Source of the DNA: a bacterium
GTDB taxonomy: Bacteria > Verrucomicrobiota > Lentisphaeria > Victivallales > GWF2-38-69
Assembly (NCBI GenBank): GCA_021781705.1
Contig: JAJXWI010000010.1
Coordinates: 1-56,151 of the forward strand
Reading direction: 5' to 3'
DNA: 56,151 nt
This document shows, one piece after another, positions 45,206 through 53,902 of this stretch. A program made the position numbers and the translations under genes. Each line of letters starts with the position of its first letter. The first letter of the stretch is position 1. The notes under the pieces were generated by a model. It did no database searches, was not told the DNA's origin, and saw nothing but the letters and a program-made list of their open reading frames with translations.

Positions 45206-45853
45206 ATGAATAAACACAAAGAAGAGAATCAGGAAATTGCAGAAAATCAAGAAAAAGCTTCTGAAACTATAGTTCAAGAAGAGCAGCTGGAGCAATCTCT
45301 TAACGCGGAAAGAGAGGGGGAGTCTAAGGGAGTAGCACAGGAAGACCCGGCTACAAAAAAGATAGCCGAACTTGAAAAGAATGTGCTGGAACTTGTTGAA
45401 AAGCTCTCCATATCTGAAGATAAATATCTTAGGCTTAATGCGGAAATTGATAATTTTAGAAAAAGAGCTTTAAGAGAAAGAAATGATGTGAGGGTAAGTA
45501 CTCAATTTGAAGTATTAAATTCAATTGTTCCCGTACTGGACCATTTTGAATTTGCTATGTCTTCAGTCGAGCAGTCTCACAATCTTGAAAAATTGTTTGA
45601 AGGAATGAAATTAATAAAAGTAGAATTCGAAAAAGCTCTTGCGAGTCAGGGGGTTGAACTTATTGATGCATTAGGGCAACCTTTTGATCCCAGATTTCAC
45701 GAAGGGATCGCGCACGAAGACTCTGAGGAATTTGAAAAAGACACAGTTTCAAAACAGTGGAGGCTTGGATATAAAATTGGGGAGAGGGTGATTAGGCCTG
45801 CCACGGTAGTTATCAGTAATGGGAAAAAACAGCCGGAAGGCAATGGTAAATAA
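45206..45853 (+). CDS. grpE: Nucleotide exchange factor GrpE
   Basis: It releases ADP from DnaK. 215 aa: a charged, disordered N-terminus (1-50), the long dimerising coiled coil (about 50-95, with D-K-Y-L-R-L-N-A-E-I-D-N-F-R-K-R), and the C-terminal beta domain (P-F-D-P-R-F-H-E-G-I, G-Y-K-I-G-E-R-V-I-R-P-A-T-V-V-I-S). It is followed 17 bp later by dnaJ; dnaK and hrcA are not in the window. Confidence 0.95.
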   Translation: MNKHKEENQEIAENQEKASETIVQEEQLEQSLNAEREGESKGVAQEDPATKKIAELEKNVLELVEKLSISEDKYLRLNAEIDNFRKRALRERNDVRVSTQFEVLNSIVPVLDHFEFAMSSVEQSHNLEKLFEGMKLIKVEFEKALASQGVELIDALGQPFDPRFHEGIAHEDSEEFEKDTVSKQWRLGYKIGERVIRPATVVISNGKKQPEGNGK

Positions 45854-45870
45854 GGGGAGAATTTTGATAT

Positions 45871-47031
45871 ATGGCTAAAGATTATTATGAAATGTTAGGA
45901 GTGAGTAAGACCTCTACTCCAGAAGAAATTAAAAAGTCGTATAGAAAGCTTGCTATTCAATATCACCCTGACAAAAATCCTGGAAACAAGGAATCTGAAG
46001 AGAAATTTAAGGAAATATCTCAGGCTTACGAAGTTTTGAGCGATACAAAAAAACGTGCTACGTATGATCAGTTTGGACATGATGCGTTTACTCGTTCCGG
46101 ACGAGGTGGAGCAAGTTCCGGCGGAGGCTTTGGCGGTTTTCATGATCCATATGATATTTTCAGTCAGGTATTCGGTTCTAGTTCTGTTTTTGAAGAGTTT
46201 TTTGGCGGTGGCGGCGGAAGAGGTCAAAGACGGTCTGCATCAGCAGCTCAAGACGGTGCTGATTTACGCTATGACCTTGAAATAGATTTTGAAGAAGCTG
46301 TTTACGGAGCGGATAAGAAAATATCATTTGCCAGGCTTCAAAGCTGCTTAAATTGCAATGGTACAGGTAGTTCTCCAGGATCTGGGAAAACGACCTGCAA
46401 ACGTTGTGGAGGAACCGGTTTTACCACTACAAGTCATTCTTTTATAAGTATGAGGCAGACTTGTCCATCATGCAGAGGAGCAGGGCAGATAATAGAAAAG
46501 CCATGCCCCAAGTGTAGGGGGGAAGGGCGTGTCAGGGCTGAAAAAAACATTCAAATTCACATCCCGCCTGGAGTTGACACAGGCTCAAGGCTGCGTGTAG
46601 CAGGAGAAGGGGAAGGCGGGGCTAATGGTGGATCTGCTGGCGATTTATATGTTGTAATACATGTAAGAAGTCATGAAGTGTTCCAGAGAGATGGTTTAGA
46701 CATAATGTGTGAAGTTCCAATAGATTTTGCCACCGCTGCTCTTGGAGGAATCGTTGAAGTGCCGACGGTATCAGGGAAAACAAAACTTAAAATACCGGAA
46801 GGTACGCAGTCGGGGACAATTCTCAGGATTCGGGAAAAAGGAATCCCTTCTCTTCATGGAGGAAGGCGTGGAGACCAGCATATAAAGATATTTGTTGAAG
46901 TCCCAGCAAAACTATCGAAATCCCAGCGCGAAAAACTTGAGGAGTTCGCAAAACTTGAGAGAGAAAAAAATAATCACCCAATGATTTCATCTTTCATGGA
47001 AAAGGCTAAACGGTTTCTTAAAGGCGAATAA
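45871..47031 (+). CDS. dnaJ: Chaperone DnaJ
   Basis: This type I DnaJ of 386 aa delivers clients to DnaK and stimulates its ATPase. J domain 1-70 with H32-P33-D34; Gly/Phe-rich linker (about 70-125); four C-x-x-C-x-G-x-G zinc repeats (about 152-215), the first two variant at the Gly positions; two beta-sandwich client-binding domains to about 350. The ribosome site is GGGGAGA. Co-transcribed with grpE. Confidence 0.97.
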   Translation: MAKDYYEMLGVSKTSTPEEIKKSYRKLAIQYHPDKNPGNKESEEKFKEISQAYEVLSDTKKRATYDQFGHDAFTRSGRGGASSGGGFGGFHDPYDIFSQVFGSSSVFEEFFGGGGGRGQRRSASAAQDGADLRYDLEIDFEEAVYGADKKISFARLQSCLNCNGTGSSPGSGKTTCKRCGGTGFTTTSHSFISMRQTCPSCRGAGQIIEKPCPKCRGEGRVRAEKNIQIHIPPGVDTGSRLRVAGEGEGGANGGSAGDLYVVIHVRSHEVFQRDGLDIMCEVPIDFATAALGGIVEVPTVSGKTKLKIPEGTQSGTILRIREKGIPSLHGGRRGDQHIKIFVEVPAKLSKSQREKLEEFAKLEREKNNHPMISSFMEKAKRFLKGE

Positions 47032-47072
47032 AAATAAGAGTTAAAAAATCTTAATTTTATAGTGATGCGCCA

Positions 47073-47921
47073 ATGAATAAATTATCTATTATAGGAAATC
47101 CTGTTTCCCATTCTCTCTCTCCTGTAATGCATAATGCTGCGTTTAAATATTTGGGAATGGGGTATGAGTATACAAGCATTGAATTAGAGCCAAACGAGCT
47201 TAAAGATTTTACGGACCGGGCAAGGAAGGAATATATCGGATTTAATGTGACAGTTCCGTATAAAACGGAAATCATAAGATATCTTGATACTGTTTCTCCT
47301 GAAGCTGAGTTTGCTGAGAGTGTAAACACAGTTCTTGTTAAAAATAAAAAGCTACACGGGTACTCTACGGACGGGTATGGTTTTGAGCACGCTATTGTGG
47401 AGTCTTTTAATGCGGATGGAAAAAATGAAAAGTATTTTTTCATAGGCTGCGGTGGAGCGGCTAAGGCTGTAATAGCACATTTATTACTTTTAGGCGTGAA
47501 AAAAATTATCATAGCTAACCGTACGGAATCTAAAGCGGAAGAGTTTGCTGTCAGGTTAAGAAAAGAAAATCCTGGAGCTGAAATCCTATCGTGCGGACTG
47601 ATTTCAGAGGAAATAGCAGATCACTTAAAAGATCTTCCGATAGTTGTTCAGTCTACCAGTCTGGGATTAAAAAAGGATGACGCATTGCCGTTCAATCCAG
47701 AATTCTTAAAAAGTGGTACGCGGGTTTTTGATATGATTTATAGAGATACCGCATTTCTGAGAGAGTCAAAAAAAAGAGGATGCATAGCCGTAAACGGTTT
47801 ATTAATGCTCTTATATCAGGGTGTTAAATCTTTTGAAATCTGGACTGGAAAGAAAGCACCGGTAGAAGTAATGAAAAAAACTTTAGTGATGCAATCTAAG
47901 GCTATAGACTACAGACCATAG
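47073..47921 (+). CDS. aroE: Shikimate dehydrogenase
   Basis: It reduces 3-dehydroshikimate to shikimate with NADPH in the aromatic amino acid pathway. 282 aa. Substrate site S-H-S-L-S-P (12-17); catalytic Lys64 in N-V-T-V-P-Y-K and Asp100 in G-Y-S-T-D-G-Y-G; Rossmann loop G-C-G-G-A-A-K-A-V; A-N-R-T for NADP. The last codons and the stop codon lie inside a heptamer repeat (47903-47930), so the C-terminal residues come from the repeat. 41 bp after dnaJ. Confidence 0.95.
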   Translation: MNKLSIIGNPVSHSLSPVMHNAAFKYLGMGYEYTSIELEPNELKDFTDRARKEYIGFNVTVPYKTEIIRYLDTVSPEAEFAESVNTVLVKNKKLHGYSTDGYGFEHAIVESFNADGKNEKYFFIGCGGAAKAVIAHLLLLGVKKIIIANRTESKAEEFAVRLRKENPGAEILSCGLISEEIADHLKDLPIVVQSTSLGLKKDDALPFNPEFLKSGTRVFDMIYRDTAFLRESKKRGCIAVNGLLMLLYQGVKSFEIWTGKKAPVEVMKKTLVMQSKAIDYRP

Positions 47922-47930
47922 ACTATAGAC
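47903..47930. repeat. Four-unit heptamer repeat (TATAGAC type) across the aroE stop
   Basis: TATAGAC, TACAGAC, CATAGAC and TATAGAC follow each other without gaps. The aroE stop (47919-47921) is in the third unit. It is a second heptamer family, also at a gene 3' end. Confidence 0.8.
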
Positions 47931-47988
47931 ATTAAAGGCTTGCAGGCCAACACAAATTTCGGCGAATGACAGAAAAGGAATTCTTAAT

Positions 47989-48852
47989 ATGATTTCTGCT
48001 TTTTATGATACTGCGTTTATTCCATGTTTTTCTACCATTGTTTTTTTATTTGGGTTGTGTATTGGTAGTTTTTTGAATGTGTGTACCTGGAGGATCCCGA
48101 GAGGTGAATCTGTAATCTTTACGCCATCCCATTGTCCTAACTGCAATAGAAAAATCGCATGGTATGACAATCTGCCGGTTTTAAGCTGGATCATGCTTTT
48201 GGGAAAGTGCCGCTGGTGCGGAGGGAAAATCTCTTTCAGGTATATCGCAATAGAACTCCTGACTGCTATTCTCTTTGTGATTGATTATTTGCGAATTGTA
48301 GACACGGGGCTGCCATTGCCCATGCTGTTATCTTATTTTGTCGCAACATCGCTTTTTATTATTTGTTCCTTTACCGATATCAATCATAAAATTATACCCA
48401 ATAAAGTTACATACTTTGTGATTGTTTTTTCCCTTGCAATGGCTTTTATTTTTCCTGGCTATACCGGAAAAGGTGGTAGTTTTTCAGGATTACTGAATTC
48501 ATTTTTGGGATTTGCTGCCGGTGGTGGGACTCTAGCTCTATTTTCATTTGCAGGTAGTAAGGTGTTTAAAAAAGAGGTGCTTGGATTTGGAGATGTGAAA
48601 TTTGTGGCTGCTGTCGGTGCTTGTTTCGGACTTATCCCTGCTGTCTGGTTTTTTGTTATTTTTATGGGCTCTTTTATCGGGCTTCTTTTTGGGCTTCTTT
48701 TAATTTTTACAGGGAAAAAACGTTTTGACTCTGAGATTAAATTTGGACCATTTCTTGCAATTGCCGGATATTTATGGATATTGTTAGGTCCAGAATTGAT
48801 CGATTTTTATTTTAAAACAGTTCTTAGCTGTCAACAATTAATCATTAACTGA
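47989..48852 (+). CDS. pilD: Prepilin peptidase (type IV leader peptidase, A24)
   Basis: It cleaves and N-methylates the leader of type IV pilins or type II secretion pseudopilins at the inner membrane. 287 aa with about seven or eight membrane helices. N-terminal methylase zinc cysteines C49, C52, C74, C77 (C-P-N-C and C-R-W-C). Catalytic Asp130 in F-T-D-I-N-H-K-I-I-P and Asp202 in G-F-G-D-V-K. AAAGGA ribosome site. No pilin genes are adjacent; the gene follows aroE by 67 bp and precedes the HD gene by 13 bp. It could equally be gspO. Confidence 0.94.
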   Translation: MISAFYDTAFIPCFSTIVFLFGLCIGSFLNVCTWRIPRGESVIFTPSHCPNCNRKIAWYDNLPVLSWIMLLGKCRWCGGKISFRYIAIELLTAILFVIDYLRIVDTGLPLPMLLSYFVATSLFIICSFTDINHKIIPNKVTYFVIVFSLAMAFIFPGYTGKGGSFSGLLNSFLGFAAGGGTLALFSFAGSKVFKKEVLGFGDVKFVAAVGACFGLIPAVWFFVIFMGSFIGLLFGLLLIFTGKKRFDSEIKFGPFLAIAGYLWILLGPELIDFYFKTVLSCQQLIIN

Positions 48853-48865
48853 GAAGAGGTTTGTT

Positions 48866-49639
48866 ATGATTTTTCACTTACCGATTAAGGATAACATAAA
48901 GATTGCAAAGCTCTTAAAAAAAATGGGAAAAGACGCCGAGCTTATCCAGATGTGGAAGTGTGCGAATGTAAATGCTGTTGACAGGTGCGGGATAAGCGAT
49001 CATGGCGGTGTACACATAAGAATTGTGGCAAATGCCGCATTGAAAGTATTGCGACTTCTTATAAAGAAGGGTATAAAACCAAGCGTGGTAGAAAATTATG
49101 CTCTCACAAATGGAGATGCCGAGTTGATCGTCGTTCTTGCGTCTTGTCTGCATGACATAGGTATTTCAGTTCATAGAGACTCGCATGAAGAATATAGTAT
49201 CCAGCTTGCGTATCTTAAACTTAGAGAATTGCTGAAGGATATTTATGAAGAGCCGGAAATTACGATTATTACTTCGGAAATTTTACATGCTATCGTGGCG
49301 CACAATGCAAAAGAAACCTGCTTAACCATTGAGGCAGGTGTGCTTAAAGTAGCAGATGCTCTTGATATGGCAAAAGGACGGTCAAGAATCCCTTTTAAGG
49401 CAGGACAGATAAATATTCACTCAGTTTCTGCACAAGCTGTGGAATCGGTTGATATAGAAGAAGGAGAAGCCAGGCCTGTAAGGATTGTTATAAATCTAAC
49501 AAGTTCAGCCGGGATTTTTCAGGTAGACGAACTCCTTAAGAAGAAACTTATGAATTCCAGTATTAAAGAGTTTATCGAGGTTGTTGCAAAACAAAACATT
49601 GTTTCAGAAAAACCTATTTTCGAAACATTTACAATTTGA
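48866..49639 (+). CDS. HD-domain metal-dependent phosphohydrolase
   Basis: 257 aa soluble protein. Metal ligands of the HD fold: H50 in H-G-G-V-H, H96-D97 in C-L-H-D-I-G, and D164 in V-A-D-A-L-D-M. The A-D-A-L-D-M-A-K-G-R-S-R-I-P segment resembles an HD subgroup shared by archaea and bacteria whose substrate is not defined. C-terminal beta domain about 180-230. GAGAAGAGG ribosome site. Probably co-transcribed with the prepilin peptidase gene. Confidence 0.85.
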   Translation: MIFHLPIKDNIKIAKLLKKMGKDAELIQMWKCANVNAVDRCGISDHGGVHIRIVANAALKVLRLLIKKGIKPSVVENYALTNGDAELIVVLASCLHDIGISVHRDSHEEYSIQLAYLKLRELLKDIYEEPEITIITSEILHAIVAHNAKETCLTIEAGVLKVADALDMAKGRSRIPFKAGQINIHSVSAQAVESVDIEEGEARPVRIVINLTSSAGIFQVDELLKKKLMNSSIKEFIEVVAKQNIVSEKPIFETFTI

Positions 49640-49666
49640 TAATCATCTAAGGAAGGCTTTGAGAAT

Positions 49667-49743
49667 TGGAGGCGTGGGCCGGATTCGAACCGGCGAATAA
49701 CGGTTTTGCAGACCGCTCCCTTAGACCACTTGGGCACCACGCC
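49667..49743 (-). tRNA. tRNA-Cys (GCA)
   Basis: Acceptor GGCGTGG/CCACGCC, anticodon loop CTGCAAA with GCA at positions 34-36, T-arm GCCGG-TTCGAAT-CCGGC, discriminator U and an encoded CCA. The discriminator U73 is typical of tRNA-Cys. All stems pair. Confidence 0.95.
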
Positions 49744-49818
49744 ATAAAACGAAAGAGCTAATAAAATAGAGCGAAAGATGTATTTGTCTAACAACAAAAA
49801 TAAAAAAAACGGTTTTTT

Positions 49819-49938
49819 ATGGGGTTTATAAAAAAGCTAAGCAACATTTCACAATCTCTCAAGAGATTTTGGGGTGAAAATAAGGGAACTATCAACATGA
49901 TCGTGAAAGAGAATCTTTCTACAATATTTAATCAATGA
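49819..49938 (+). CDS. Possible 39-aa small protein
   Basis: ATG to TGA frame just upstream of the inositol monophosphatase gene (9-bp gap). The peptide is basic and amphipathic (starts M-G-F-I-K-K-L-S-N-I). No clear ribosome site, only an A/T-rich lead. It could be a leader peptide or chance. Confidence 0.25.
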   Translation: MGFIKKLSNISQSLKRFWGENKGTINMIVKENLSTIFNQ

Positions 49939-49947
49939 GAGACTGCA

Positions 49948-50760
49948 ATGGAAAAATTTACAGATACTGAGCTTAAAAGTATGGTTGGCTTTGCTGAAAG
50001 GCTGGCGATTAGGGCAGGCAAGGTCATAAAAGAGTTAAGAAATGATAATCTTGAGCTGGATTATAAAAATGGAGGTATAGAACTGGTTACTTCCGCGGAT
50101 TTGAAAGCGGATAAAATTATAAGAACTGAGCTTTCCCGCAGATACCCCGGAATAGAAATCTACTCAGAAGAATCTCACTCCAATAATACAGATTTTTATG
50201 CTCCGCTTTGGATTGTTGATCCCATAGACGGTACGGTAAATTATGCGCATGGCCACTATAGTGTCTCAGTTTCAATCGCTTTTGCAGTTGGCGGAGAGAT
50301 AAAGCTGGGTGTTGTTTACTGCCCGTTTGTAGACGAATTATTCAGCGCCTTGAGTGGAGGAGGGGCATACCTTAATAAGAAAAGATTTTACTGCAGCAAA
50401 ACGGGTGATATGAAAAGGGCAATAGTTGCCACAGGTTTTCCATATGAACACGGCAGCAGGTCCGATCTTATTCCTAAATTGCAGGCTATTCTAGTCAACT
50501 GCCAGGATATAAGGAGGTTGGGGTCCGCAGCTTTGGATATGAGTTGGGTAGCTTGCGGAAGATTTGATGCGTATTATGAAACTGTCAAGCTTTGGGACAT
50601 GGCTGCCGGGTATGTGATAGCAAAAGAGGCAGGCGCGCGGATTGGTTATTACGAAGAAACAGATCCCAAACTGCCTTTGGAGTTTAATAGCTCAGGCTTG
50701 CTTGTTTCCAACCCAGTTTTATATGATAGGCTTTTAAAGTTAATCAAAACAGCGAAATGA
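49948..50760 (+). CDS. suhB: Inositol monophosphatase family protein
   Basis: 270 aa Mg2+-dependent sugar phosphatase fold. Metal ligands: E74/E75 in Y-S-E-E-S, D91 and D94 in W-I-V-D-P-I-D-G-T, and D217 in K-L-W-D-M-A-A-G. F-P-Y-E-H-G and R-R-L-G-S-A-A-L-D are also family-typical. It hydrolyses inositol-1-phosphate or related substrates such as other polyol phosphates; the exact one is not visible. The next gene starts 14 bp later. Confidence 0.92.
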   Translation: MEKFTDTELKSMVGFAERLAIRAGKVIKELRNDNLELDYKNGGIELVTSADLKADKIIRTELSRRYPGIEIYSEESHSNNTDFYAPLWIVDPIDGTVNYAHGHYSVSVSIAFAVGGEIKLGVVYCPFVDELFSALSGGGAYLNKKRFYCSKTGDMKRAIVATGFPYEHGSRSDLIPKLQAILVNCQDIRRLGSAALDMSWVACGRFDAYYETVKLWDMAAGYVIAKEAGARIGYYEETDPKLPLEFNSSGLLVSNPVLYDRLLKLIKTAK

Positions 50761-50773
50761 ATGGAGGTTTTTT

Positions 50774-51256
50774 ATGGATGTTGTGAGTGTTACACTCAGC
50801 TGGAGTGAAGAATGTAACATCATAGTAGGTCAGGCGCATTTTATTAAGACGGTTGAGGATATAGCCGAGATTATGTCAGGATACGTGCCGGGGGCTCAAT
50901 ACGGCCTGGCTTTTTGTGAAGCATCAGGTCCGTGCCTAGTACGAACTGCAGGAAATAATGAACAGTTGATAAAGGAGGCGGAGGAGAATGCTATGAAAGT
51001 TTTAGCCGGTCATACTTTTTACCTAATAGTAAAAAACTGCTTTCCGATAAATATTCTGAATCATCTTAAGAATTGTCAGGAGGTGTGCAGGATATTTTGC
51101 GCTACTGCAAATCCTCTTCAGGTGGTTGTGGCAAAAAGCGAACAGGGAAATGGCATACTGGGCGTTATAGATGGTTTTGCTCCTAAGGGAATAGAAAGTG
51201 ACGATGACAAGAACGACAGGCACACAATGCTTCGGAAGTTCGGCTATAAATTTTGA
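50774..51256 (+). CDS. Adenosine-specific kinase-family protein
   Basis: 160 aa, full length for the adenosine-specific kinase family (PF04008). Typical segments: Y-G-L-A-F-C-E-A-S-G-P-C-L-V-R, N-A-M-K-V-L-A-G-H-T-F, F-P-I-N-I-L-N, V-C-R-I-F-C-A-T-A-N-P and G-N-G-I-L-G-V-I-D-G. The family was named after an archaeal member reported to bind or phosphorylate adenosine; the true role is poorly known. GGAGG ribosome site. Probably co-transcribed with suhB. Confidence 0.88.
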   Translation: MDVVSVTLSWSEECNIIVGQAHFIKTVEDIAEIMSGYVPGAQYGLAFCEASGPCLVRTAGNNEQLIKEAEENAMKVLAGHTFYLIVKNCFPINILNHLKNCQEVCRIFCATANPLQVVVAKSEQGNGILGVIDGFAPKGIESDDDKNDRHTMLRKFGYKF

Positions 51257-51305
51257 CGGCTGGCGCTATAACTCCGATCTGTCAAGAGTTTTGCTTGTGA
51301 GTACA

Positions 51306-51359
51306 GGAGCCATTTTGTTACATGTTTCAGGGCAGGGCCGCCGGATGATCGGTGGCTCC
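51306..51359. repeat. Inverted repeats downstream of the adenosine-kinase-like gene
   Basis: GGAGCCA (51306-51312) pairs with TGGCTCC (51353-51359). An alternative inner stem GCCGCCG/CGGTGGC with one G-U pair has its 6-base loop near 51345. It may end the upstream transcript, but no T-run follows; a C-rich stretch does. Confidence 0.45.
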
Positions 51360-51518
51360 CCCTCCCTAGAGTGCGTATTATTGTTCTTAATACTTAAAGA
51401 TATCTAGAAGTAACTTCTTCTTTATTCAAGAAAGTGTCGGAGGATTATAGATTCAATTTGATTTATAATTGGAATAACGTATAGAGATTTCATCTCATTT
51501 CGGAGAATAATCAATAAT

Positions 51519-52376
51519 TCAAGGAAGTCTGTACTCCTTCTGTTTTTGGCGGATAAAGGCGACACCTTCTTTTAGTAAGACATCACCGCTAGGAGCAAGT
51601 TGTCGCCAGACCCAAGTGTTCATATTATCCGTGCAATTCACAAAACTCTCCAAAGCAGCATTGCCACGATAGCCGATTTCGGAGAGTGCCTTGAAAATGC
51701 CATCCCAATCAACCAGTCCTGTGCCAGGAATGCCCCTGTCGTTTTCGCACAGGTGATAGTGAATCAGATCGTTCCCGGCGCGTTTCGTTGCCTCGTAGAA
51801 GCTTTTTTCCTCGATGTTCATGTGATACGTGTCAAGATGAATCTTGATGTTGTCTTCTCCAATCATTTCTTTTAGGCGCAGTGCCTGCTCGCAGGTGTTT
51901 ATCAGGCAACTTTCGTATCGGTTTACTGGTTCGAGCCCGATCTGAATTCCTAACTCTTTTGCTATGCGAGCAACTATCCTCAGGCAATCCGCAGAATACT
52001 CCCACAGCTTCTGTTCTGGTCGGACACGAAGAATCTTTGTGTGCTGTGAGTATATAACTCCCGAGAAACTTTGGGCTCCGATAGTACTGGTTGCCAGAAC
52101 GCACTTTTTAAGATATTCCACTCCTTTTGCTCTGATATCCTGATCCTCGCTGGTGATGTCAGTGTCACCCAATAGAACTGTTGACGTTACGGCGCTCAAT
52201 CCGTTTTGTTCAAGGCGCTCTCTAACGGCTTTAGCGTCAAATGTCTCTAAGCACATCAGTGGAATCTCAATGAAGTCCAATCCCATTTTCTTGACACGAT
52301 CAATCAAATACAGCGTGTCGTTGCTCCATTGGGAACACCACGCATATGCATGAATGCCAAGCTTCATTCCTGCCAT
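51519..52376 (-). CDS. Ketohexose 3-epimerase-like TIM-barrel protein
   Basis: 285 aa sugar phosphate isomerase/epimerase (xylose-isomerase-like barrel). Metal and catalytic residues E149 (G-L-E-P-V-N-R-Y), D182 (H-L-D-T-Y-H-M), H208 and E243 (A-L-E-S-F) have the same spacing as in D-psicose (allulose)/D-tagatose 3-epimerases. That makes C3 epimerisation of a free ketohexose the best guess. The start may be the second Met (52367). No sugar genes are adjacent. Confidence 0.85.
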   Translation of the reverse strand: MAGMKLGIHAYAWCSQWSNDTLYLIDRVKKMGLDFIEIPLMCLETFDAKAVRERLEQNGLSAVTSTVLLGDTDITSEDQDIRAKGVEYLKKCVLATSTIGAQSFSGVIYSQHTKILRVRPEQKLWEYSADCLRIVARIAKELGIQIGLEPVNRYESCLINTCEQALRLKEMIGEDNIKIHLDTYHMNIEEKSFYEATKRAGNDLIHYHLCENDRGIPGTGLVDWDGIFKALSEIGYRGNAALESFVNCTDNMNTWVWRQLAPSGDVLLKEGVAFIRQKQKEYRLP

Positions 52377-52674
52377 TCCACCTTTCTTTTTTGTACTTGC
52401 AAAAGCAAGTTATTAGATAGTTTTCAGTTTACCATTCACCCATGGGGTACTTGCCACATTCAGTCGTGAAGTGCAACCGGCAACGATCCGAATTGTAGGT
52501 TAACTGAGACATAAAAGCAACCGTTAATTCAAAGGTAGTGAAAATTATTTTTTGTAAATCTGAAATTTGAATAGAGTGGTAAATGGTCATCCTCTAAATT
52601 AAAATCATTTAAAAAAATAAAAGAAGGGAAATATCAAATACTAAAATTGAGGATGTTAATATTATATTTACTTT
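52377..52674. other. Intergenic stretch without recognised features
   Basis: Nearly 300 bases between two minus-strand genes. It should hold the promoter of the epimerase gene and the end of the exported-orphan transcript. No gene or clear hairpin seen. Confidence 0.4.
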
Positions 52675-53205
52675 TCATTTCGGCGAAGAGGCAAATTTCT
52701 TTTGGTGCAGCCCGTCCGCTATGCCCAGGTAATACTGTTCTGTATTTCCAGTCGCATGTGCATTTTCGGAATTGAGTATTTCTGTTAGCGTCATCCCTGA
52801 ATAATTAGAGCTGTTAGAGTCATTAGTCTTTATGATCTTTGCGGTGGCCAGGCCTAGTTCATACCAGTCCTGTTTTGATTCATCTTGCTGGTCGTTATTG
52901 TCGCCATCTGAACTATTCAGTTCTTGGTTATGACTCATGGACATGCTATCGGTTTTTATTTTGTATATTTTCTCGCAAAGTTTAGCAATCTTTCTATATT
53001 TCAACACGTACTGTTCCAAACGGGAGGCTTCGACTTTTGCCGCTATAGATTTCAGTTGTTCTTGTGGTACATCGACAACTCCAGACGTGAGTATAACCGG
53101 CATGGGCCCCTTCCCGTGATCACGACCGCTGCTAGCTATTATCAAGCTTTCGGTCACTAGTGTTATAACCGTTGCTGCAATTAACGTTTTCATGATTGAT
53201 TTCAT
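52675..53205 (-). CDS. Exported hypothetical protein (176 aa)
   Basis: ATG after TGAGGAAAAAC. Signal peptide about 1-25 (M-K-T-L-I-A-A-T-V-I-T-L-V). The mature protein is polar, with a Ser/Asn/Asp/Gln-rich low-complexity middle (about 92-112) and two aromatic-glycine motifs, W-Y-E-L-G-L-A (about 114-120) and Y-Y-L-G-I-A-D-G (about 157-164), which look like two degenerate repeats. No family recognised. Confidence 0.65.
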   Translation of the reverse strand: MKSIMKTLIAATVITLVTESLIIASSGRDHGKGPMPVILTSGVVDVPQEQLKSIAAKVEASRLEQYVLKYRKIAKLCEKIYKIKTDSMSMSHNQELNSSDGDNNDQQDESKQDWYELGLATAKIIKTNDSNSSNYSGMTLTEILNSENAHATGNTEQYYLGIADGLHQKKFASSPK

Positions 53206-53446
53206 TGTTTTTCCTCATGATTGTTTTTGTTACATTTACGAGAGTCTTATTTTGATTGGACATCCTCTCGAAACATCATTTTATCCTACTGATCAACTAT
53301 TGTCCAGAGCATGGACATTTGTTGTACAGAGTTTTACGGATCAAACAAGGGGAATTAATTTAGCTACAAGTGAAGCTTAAGGATAAACGCCTTGAATGGC
53401 GATATATAATCGGAAACAATAGTTGTAATAGTACCTGCTTCTAAAA

Positions 53447-53656
53447 GTGGATTTTACACAGTTCTGTGATGAGATAGTAGGAGCTAATGAGCAGAAAAGT
53501 TCTACTGATAAATCTGTAATTACAGAAGCTTCTATGGGGACTTTTGAAGCGTTGCCTGAAGGCTGGAAATTTGAAAAGTTTGATCTTCTATATCCCGCAG
53601 AAAACCATGCTTCATTTGTAAAAGCAACTCTAATTATCTGTAATGAAATATTTTGA
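53447..53656 (+). pseudogene. Fragment of a lambda-type phage portal protein
   Basis: A 69-aa frame (GTG start, no ribosome site) matches part of the lambda-family portal protein: the segment F-E-A-L-P-E-G-W-K-F-E-K-F-D followed by P-A-E-N-H-A-S-F-V-K-A corresponds to the family's L-P-P-G-W-x-x-x-x-x-D-P-x-x-P and F-x-x-F-V-K-A. A full portal protein has about 500 residues; nothing more is present on either side. It lies 82 bp from the 3' end of tRNA-Arg, the usual side for an integrated element, so it is best read as a prophage remnant. Confidence 0.65.
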
Positions 53657-53738
53657 TGAGTTTTTGTTAAAATAAAATATCTGCTACCGTTCCTTCGACC
53701 GGTTCCAATATTTTATGACTAATTTAAGGCAAAAAAAA

Positions 53739-53814
53739 TGGTACTCGGGGCGGGAATTGAACCCACGACCAATAGTTTAGGAAACTACTGCTCTATCCGC
53801 TGAGCTACCCGAGC
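53739..53814 (-). tRNA. tRNA-Arg (CCT)
   Basis: Acceptor GCTCGGG/CCCGAGT (ends in a G-U pair), anticodon arm GTAGT-TTCCTAA-ACTAT with CCT at 34-36 reading AGG, T-arm GTGGG-TTCAATT-CCCGC, discriminator A and encoded CCA. All stems pair. Confidence 0.95.
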
Positions 53815-53902
53815 ACCTGGAATGACATAAATATAGCATTGAATTGTTTCAGGTAAATAGTATATTTGAAAAAGTTTTCCCTAAACTCCAAAGCATAAAA
53901 AC

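Noticed and set aside
53192-53380. 62-aa plus-strand frame before the portal fragment as further phage portal sequence
   Set aside because: The first part is antisense to the exported orphan's signal peptide, and I see no convincing portal motif in the rest.
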